A DNA stretch of 64,000 bases. It comes from Nereocystis luetkeana (lineage: Eukaryota; Sar; Phaeophyceae; Laminariales; Laminariaceae). Where the stretch lies: NCBI GenBank assembly GCA_031213475.1, contig JARUPZ010000017.1:7084167-7148166 (forward strand), in the 5' to 3' direction. Positions 58,487 through 64,000 of the stretch are shown here, piece after piece. Position 1 is the stretch's first letter. Every line of letters starts with the position of its first letter. The notes beneath the pieces are model-generated. The model saw only the letters and a program-made list of their open reading frames with translations, searched no databases and was not told the origin of the DNA. A program made the translations under genes and the position numbers.

Positions 58487-58551
58487 GCAGTCCCGTTTTG
58501 GGGACAATTCACGTAATTTATATGTAATTTGTCCCCAAAACGGGACTGCGG
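58487..58551. other. Fold-back: 22 bp perfect inverted repeat
   Basis: CGCAGTCCCGTTTTGGGGAC followed by AA (58487-58508) is exactly complementary to 58530-58551 across a 21-nt AT-rich loop. Outward pairing continues for a few more bases with only transition differences. It could be a very short fold-back MITE or a stem-loop RNA precursor. No second copy was noticed in the window. Confidence 0.75.
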
Positions 58552-58559
58552 TCCTAACA

Positions 58560-60539
58560 GGGTTAACAAAGAATACCCGAACAGTGATAGGTGGGGGGGA
58601 GTATGCTCCATACGAGATATGCACTCGATCCCATGCATGGCCGTAGTCGTATAACCATAGACCCCCGAACCCCTACAATGCCGGGGTGGGTGGGAGAAAA
58701 GCCTGATGCTCTATAAGTTACCCCGGGTCTGAGTAAGAGCAAAATGGAGGGTAAAAGAGAAGAAGAGTCGACACAATAATAGTAATGCTGTATATGAAAA
58801 ATAAAAATTTAGTCTCGTACATAATAAGGCGCCAAATATACATTTGTACATACTGCTGTACGTACACATATGTATGTATTTCGGATCCGATCTGCATATA
58901 AATACGAGTGCCAAGGTCTAACTGACTTTTTTGCATCCTCTTTGGGTGCTGTGGACAACGAAATATCCTGTTTTGTTGAATCTACCTTGGGTGTTTGCCA
59001 GGGTGCTGATTCCGTTGTTACTAGTGACATTCGCGTTTGAGAGGGAATTTTGGCCACTACTTTGCTCCCGTCGCTTCGACTTCTTTGCGTTTCACGCCGG
59101 CCCCGGGCCCACTGCTACGCTTCGTTGAAGACGTTTTTCCTCGAGAAATGTCTGCCGTAGTTGGTTTGGGCGTCCACCAAAGGTTTCGTTCGTTGTCGAA
59201 CCGTTAGGTGTCGCAGGACATGTGCAAGTAACGTAAGTGCCTACTTACTACTACTGTCGAAGTTGCAAATATATCACGCTCATCATGTCGCCTTCATACC
59301 TTATAACAACAACAGCTGTAATACATAATTAATTACTACCTGTTTTTTTCTCGGTCATTAGAACTAACTGCTCTCTTGCGTCACCCTCATCTGCAGGTTC
59401 CACTACTATTTTCCTTATTTATTTATACTAATACATACCTGGTAATTGGTTGTTCAAAAACTGGTACATTTGAGCTATTGCCCCAACTGCGGCACATATA
59501 CATATGACTGCAATTAATTGGTTGGATAGTTCGAACCAACCCACCTATTACGTATTTCGGCAAGAAGAGTCTTCTTACACGCTACGCTCATCATACCACT
59601 CCGAAGGGAGAGGTTTTTAATATGTAATTTTTCGTTTGTCGGCTAAACTATTGGAAAACTGTTGCACAGGAGTAGTATTACAGCATGTTGATGCTCTACA
59701 GGTAGATCTACCCAGCGACTTACCATTTATTTCCATCAGCGTGGTTTTTGGATGTCGCAATCTATACTAATCACCCTATGATACGTACCTACTTGCTTAC
59801 TTCGTATGGTATATGATACCTGACATCTTGCAAATAAGTGTAGAGCATCCTGTGAGAGTGATCCTATCCTGCTTACGCATTGATATTAGGAGTAGGGTTT
59901 AAACCCACTACTACTACGTACGGCAGATTGTATATCTATCTGTGTTGATCTCGTTTTTACAGTAGTAGTAGTACGAGGATACGATTTGCTGCAGTTAATA
60001 CAGCAGAATGTGTTGTCATATGTTTTGCCGTGTTGTATCTCCTGGGGCACTGGCCTCGGCTAGTATTCCCCTCCAGAGTTAATGGAGCCTGTAGTACTGT
60101 GACCGCGGACTGCATCTACCATGGTATGGTTTGGCAATTCGCTGATGATGTTCGCACAGCAGCAAGAACAACAAGAACATACCTACCTACATTATTTCCA
60201 CGGGGAGGGGGGTGTTGGCATCCGATATGTTGCTGTGTTCAGAGATCATCGGGCCTTTGGACACCGAACATTAGTAGTCAAGTAATTCGCAACGATAGCT
60301 TGTTATTCTTGTTCAGGCGAATACTACGTGATGAATAATATACCCGTAACTTGTACAGGAAGTACGACACCTGGTGTCTGGTAGGGTTTGCCAAACAGTT
60401 TTATTATTAGCATTCTGCTCGTAAATATACCAGGTACTGGTTGCGGCACACCCAAGCGTCTCATTCATGGGTTCCGGGTGTTCGGGTGACAAAAATCTTC
60501 TAACAGGAGTAAGTACTCGAAATGTTTTTTCGGAACAAA
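58560..60539. other. Stretch without recognised gene
   Basis: A minus-strand frame at 58809-59057 reads SLVTTESAPWQTPKVDSTKQ, then DISLSTAPKEDAKKS. It is open upstream to about 59118 with RRETQRSRSDGSKVV; it is protein-like in composition but unrecognised and lacks a Met start at its edge. 59220-60000 is AT-rich with trinucleotide TAC/GTA runs. TACCWGGTA motifs lie at 59436 and 60428. Confidence 0.4.
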
Positions 60540-60802
60540 AGAAAACATCACTACTTCGAAACGCCCGGATGGTTCGTGGTTACCGGAGAGCGACAGTTGT
60601 TTGGAATAAGTTCATCCGGGCAGCTTGTGTTTCTCTCGGAATTGATCGCCCGCGGTTTCTCAAGAGGGGTTTACCACATTTTTTATTATCATTTATCTTG
60701 CCATCCGACAATGTGCAGCATGATCTTCAACATGGATCACTCATAACTTTCCCGAAAAAAAAAGAAGAAAACCTCGGAAACAAAAGGAAACCCATGCACC
60801 AA
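60540..60802 (+). CDS. Possible exon ending at a GTAAGT donor
   Basis: The plus-strand frame is open from 60467 through this segment and reads RATVVWNKFIRAACVSLGID, then HFLLSFILPSDNVQHDLQHG and SLITFPKKKEENLGNKRKPM. It is followed by CACCAA and GTAAGT (60803-60808), a strong 5' splice-site sequence. The last ~110 bp recurs almost exactly at 20017-20134, with the frame kept and the following GTAAGT region absent. That is consistent with a true exon end, though a coincidence is possible. The start is unclear: another GTAAGT lies at 60509. The protein is not recognised. Confidence 0.35.
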
Positions 60803-60809
60803 GTAAGTC

Positions 60810-62139
60810 TACCTCCCTTCCGTGCCAAATTTCAGCTTGTCTACTCTATTTATTTGCTGTGTTTGCTCCTCCATTCTAATAATTACGGTATATATATCCT
60901 TAAATCCTAAACAACTGCATCCAAGCTCCATTTATTTACCACATTGATTGAGAGGTGCAGCAGTAAGTAGTAAGTAGTCGATTTTTTTGGAGTTACGGGT
61001 AGACAAGGTGACACGTAAAACAACCTCCGACAGAATGGTTGCGCTCCACTTACTTACTTGCGGACAGCTAGCTGTATGTAGTAGGTTCTCACAGGAAACC
61101 TCAGCCCACGAAAGTGAGGAGTGCTTCTAAAAAGGCGTGTTGGAGGGTATCGGGTGCGCCGGGCGGCAGGTAGGTGTCAGCAGCCATAAACGACCAACGA
61201 AGTGCTTCCTCCCTTCGTGCACTCGAAGTCGCGAGAGTGTAGCAACAAACAAACAAAAAAAATCGCTAACGCCATGATATCCCTTTTCACGTAAGTAAGC
61301 GAGCATAGCCCAATCGAAACACGTGACAGAATCTTTATGGAGAAATATCCCACACTCAAAAGTTGCCGTTCCTTACATTAGGCGGATGATTTCCTCTTGA
61401 GTAGAGTCGTCGTCGAATATGCTGCTGGCGGGGAGGCTGAACTGCGTTCCCATTCTAGGTAAAACTGAATTGGGTCTAAAACTAAGGCTAAAAAAAGAGA
61501 TAAATAGGGCTCAAAGGGCTAGGAGGGTCGACCCTAACGTCACGTATTGTACTTTACATATTTTTCTGAAATTCGGCTTTTCACCAAGTTCAGCGAGGAT
61601 CGAATGGTTGAAAAATACGAGCCTCGGTTGGTTCGCAAACCCCGTCACTAAAGCAGCTGCGCTCGGCACTCATCCGTGCAGTTAGTTGTCACACTGTCAC
61701 CGGCCTGGCTTATAGGTAGGTGTCGGTGCCTTGGGGAGTGAAATCCATCGCGAACTCGTCCCGCTACAATGCCCAACGCGAAAAAGTCTCTGCTATTATT
61801 GCCCTCGTCGACCTCAGTCGGTCGGCAACTCCCGTGCGGCCAACCTTGTGAACTCAGCCACGAGAGCCAAGAAAGCTATTGCGCGCATACCGCGTTCGGC
61901 CACATGACTTGCGAATGAACTTAGGGTGCGGCCGTTGTTTCGCTCGCGAGTGGTGGTACAGCTCGAGAGATGGGGCAACCCGATCCTCTGCAGTCTTCAA
62001 ACCAAAATTCCTGAAAAACGTTGAGAACTTGAACACGATATTTTTCGGGGTCGGAGTTTTTTCGTCTTTTCCCGAAAAAAAAACGGGTTATTCAACGGGA
62101 AAAACCTTTAAAAAAACTGCTCGTTACGATCGACCCTAT
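60810..62139. other. Stretch without recognised gene
   Basis: Open frames of chance length only. GCTGAACTGCGTTCCCATTCTAGG near 61436 resembles CGCTAAACCTCGTTCCCATGTCGGG at 55106, so R1 may extend further left than listed in these two copies. Confidence 0.4.
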
Positions 62140-63900
62140 AGCTCAGAATTCTGGTACTGCGTGTATGTTTGCATCAACGATTCCACAGCTCCAAAATGTG
62201 CGGAGCTTGGATGCCCAGCCGTCCTTATAATTCCAAGTCGTATGTATGTATGTTGTCAAAACGCCTAGCGGGTGGTAATTGACGACGCATTCTTGAGGGT
62301 GCCGCAACTGATATTAAGTTCTAATAATATTAATGGTAGCGTCGCCGAAAGTTTCTACTTTTTGTACACGCACTATTAATACCAATACTTCGTTGTCTAC
62401 ACTGTGCTTACTGCGAAGCGAAGTCACACCTCTGTGACGTATTAATTGTTTTGTGAGCACATAAGTATGTTGTATCTCTCAAGTTATGAAGAATAGAGAC
62501 GGACACTATTAGTAGTTGTGATGGGTGTCGACCGGCGGAAAAAGCGAGTTAATGTGAAGAACACACCGCAAATCGCGTCACGATTACGGCAGTGGTCACT
62601 ATTACTTGCTGCTGTCAGCACCAGGATGTCGGCCTTAGCTCAAATGTGTGAGCTGCTTGTTCACGCATTGAGTACGTGTCATGAAATAAGCGCTCAACCA
62701 TACGAGACAGAAGCAAGTGCGAAGCAACAGGTCGGTCGGTCGATCGGTCGGTCGGAAAATTGGAAGTACCCAATATATCGATACCAAAATTTGAAATGTC
62801 TAAATACGGTAGATATATGTATACCTTTTCAAGGGGACCCCCTTCTTGCCGTTGATATTTTTTGTAAATAGAGTTAGGTCGCGGGCCCTAATAGTGTGGT
62901 GGTGTCAGGTCAGCACGATGTTTAAAAAATGCTAAACTGACAATAATAGCAAGAGAGTGCTCTACTACAAAAAAACGCGCGAAAAATACAGTGAGTGTAG
63001 GACATAAATACAATGGACCAACAACGTTTCTTTTTCTGTAGAGTAAAACTGGATGGTAGTGGTGGTGGTGATAACGAAATTTCTCGGTACGACTACCTAG
63101 CTTCAGGACCCCCCGATCGGCGTCAAATCTACTGTGCGATGCGAGACCAGCCGCGGCAGCACGATCACACGATTGTGTCACAGGCGCCCCTAACAGTCGC
63201 CCTCGTCGACCCCGACCAAACAACGGAAACCGATGACGAAGTCTGCGAACGGGGGGGATGGAGAGCAAATTCATTCATGGCCGTAGGTGGTTGCAATGGT
63301 CTAGAGTTTCAATAGAAATTACGTACACACCTGACGCTACTGTATTACATCGTGGGTGTATCCATGGGCTGGTTGGTGGGCGCGAGGGTGGGTGGGTGGG
63401 TGCACGTGCGGGTGGGTGGGTGAGTTGGTGGCGGGGGGGTGGGTTGGTCGGTGGCACTCACGTGGGCAATTTGCGGGTGCCTGAACGTGGGGGGCCTGGG
63501 GACCGTGCTCTAGTTTCAGATTGTTAGACTATACTCGCCTTGATCACTACGTATATATACAAGTCGCGCACAGACAGAGTCGACCGTACGAGCACCAACA
63601 TATAGAGTATAATAATATGTGTTATATTTAATGCGAAACTCTCCCTCGCAGCCAACTTTCTTGCAGCCTTGTTCAACACAGATGTCGTCTTATTCAATAC
63701 TACCACCGTAGAATACGTGGCAACTACACCGTCGTCTTTCTACTACAACAACAGCAGTGTTTTTTTGCGCTTGGGGATGTGGGGATGGATTGGCTGGCGG
63801 TTTGATTAGTGCACATCACTGACGTGAGGCCAGTTTATCATATGAATGTGTATGAGCGTCATCTTACTTCCAACGTGTCAACCTAAAACGATAAAAAGAC
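62140..63900 (+). repeat. R1 long dispersed repeat, copy 2
   Basis: Counterpart of 1400-3480 in the same orientation, about 61 kb away. It may continue past the end of the window. Within it the plus-strand frame 63013-63315 (FFFCRVKLDGSGGGDNEIS, then RYDYLASGPPDRRQIYCAM) is open but is not kept in copy 1. GGTCGGTCGGTCG runs (62732-62756) and GGTGGGTGG runs (63368-63440) are low-complexity expansions. Confidence 0.7.
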
Positions 63901-64000
63901 CGATAGCAGTGTAGACCAGCAACACCGCACGGCCTTCTGCGCGTTGAAACATGCGCGTAGCAGTAATAAACCAGCCATTTCGGCGGACAGCGGGTTTTTG

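Overview
This window looks like nuclear, intron-bearing, repeat-dominated eukaryotic DNA. Three things point to a photosynthetic stramenopile, most likely a brown alga: a gene with a root-cap/LEA-like C-terminal motif and a DPH motif, a LINE C-terminus with the RLPKxVMFGE signature, and an interstitial tract of TTAGGG-type telomere repeat. The assignment rests on remembered family resemblance, not a search, and is moderate at best. Very little of the window is convincingly coding. I saw no operons, rRNA, CRISPR array or bacterial-style gene layout.

Layout. 1.4-3.5 kb and 62.1-63.9 kb hold two diverged copies of one long repeat (R1), with a third fragment at 55.0-55.3 kb. 6.3-8.3 kb is a CTG-rich module array followed by repeat R2, which recurs at 52.2-52.8 kb. 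9.4-12.7, 14.2-20.5 and 30.2-36.0 kb carry copies of a striking composite element: a short tail, a 1-1.5 kb array of GATCTGYAN nonamers, then a CAG/CTG-rich block. In the 14-20 kb locus parts of two units are joined head to tail. 12.8-14.2 kb and 40.5-44.0 kb are paralogous segments carrying the 3' end of the root-cap-like gene. The second has the long gene exon and an internal array of six ~400 bp units; the first has one unit and only the last ~40 codons. 20.7-22.1, 26.9-30.1 and 45.9-49.7 kb are copies of a further long repeat (R3). 22.7-24.5 kb holds two direct copies of a purine-rich repeat (R4). 24.9-25.2 kb is the LINE remnant. 36-37.2 kb may contain exons of a Q-rich gene.

Small elements include a SINE with a tRNA-like head at 30.8-31.2 kb, a MITE with ~30 bp inverted ends at 34.4 kb, a two-copy MITE family with 16-17 bp inverted ends at 39.3 and 56.2 kb, and a 22 bp perfect fold-back at 58.5 kb.

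The least explained signals are: (1) the dyad 9-mer TACCWGGTA, found 21 times where about 0.5 is expected, and seen as extra sequence in one copy of two repeat pairs; (2) a ~100 bp open segment that is almost identical at 20.0 and 60.7 kb although its surroundings are not, and that ends within a few bases of a splice-donor sequence; (3) the GATCTG/CAG composite element. Gene interplay cannot be described: only one host exon is called with fair confidence.
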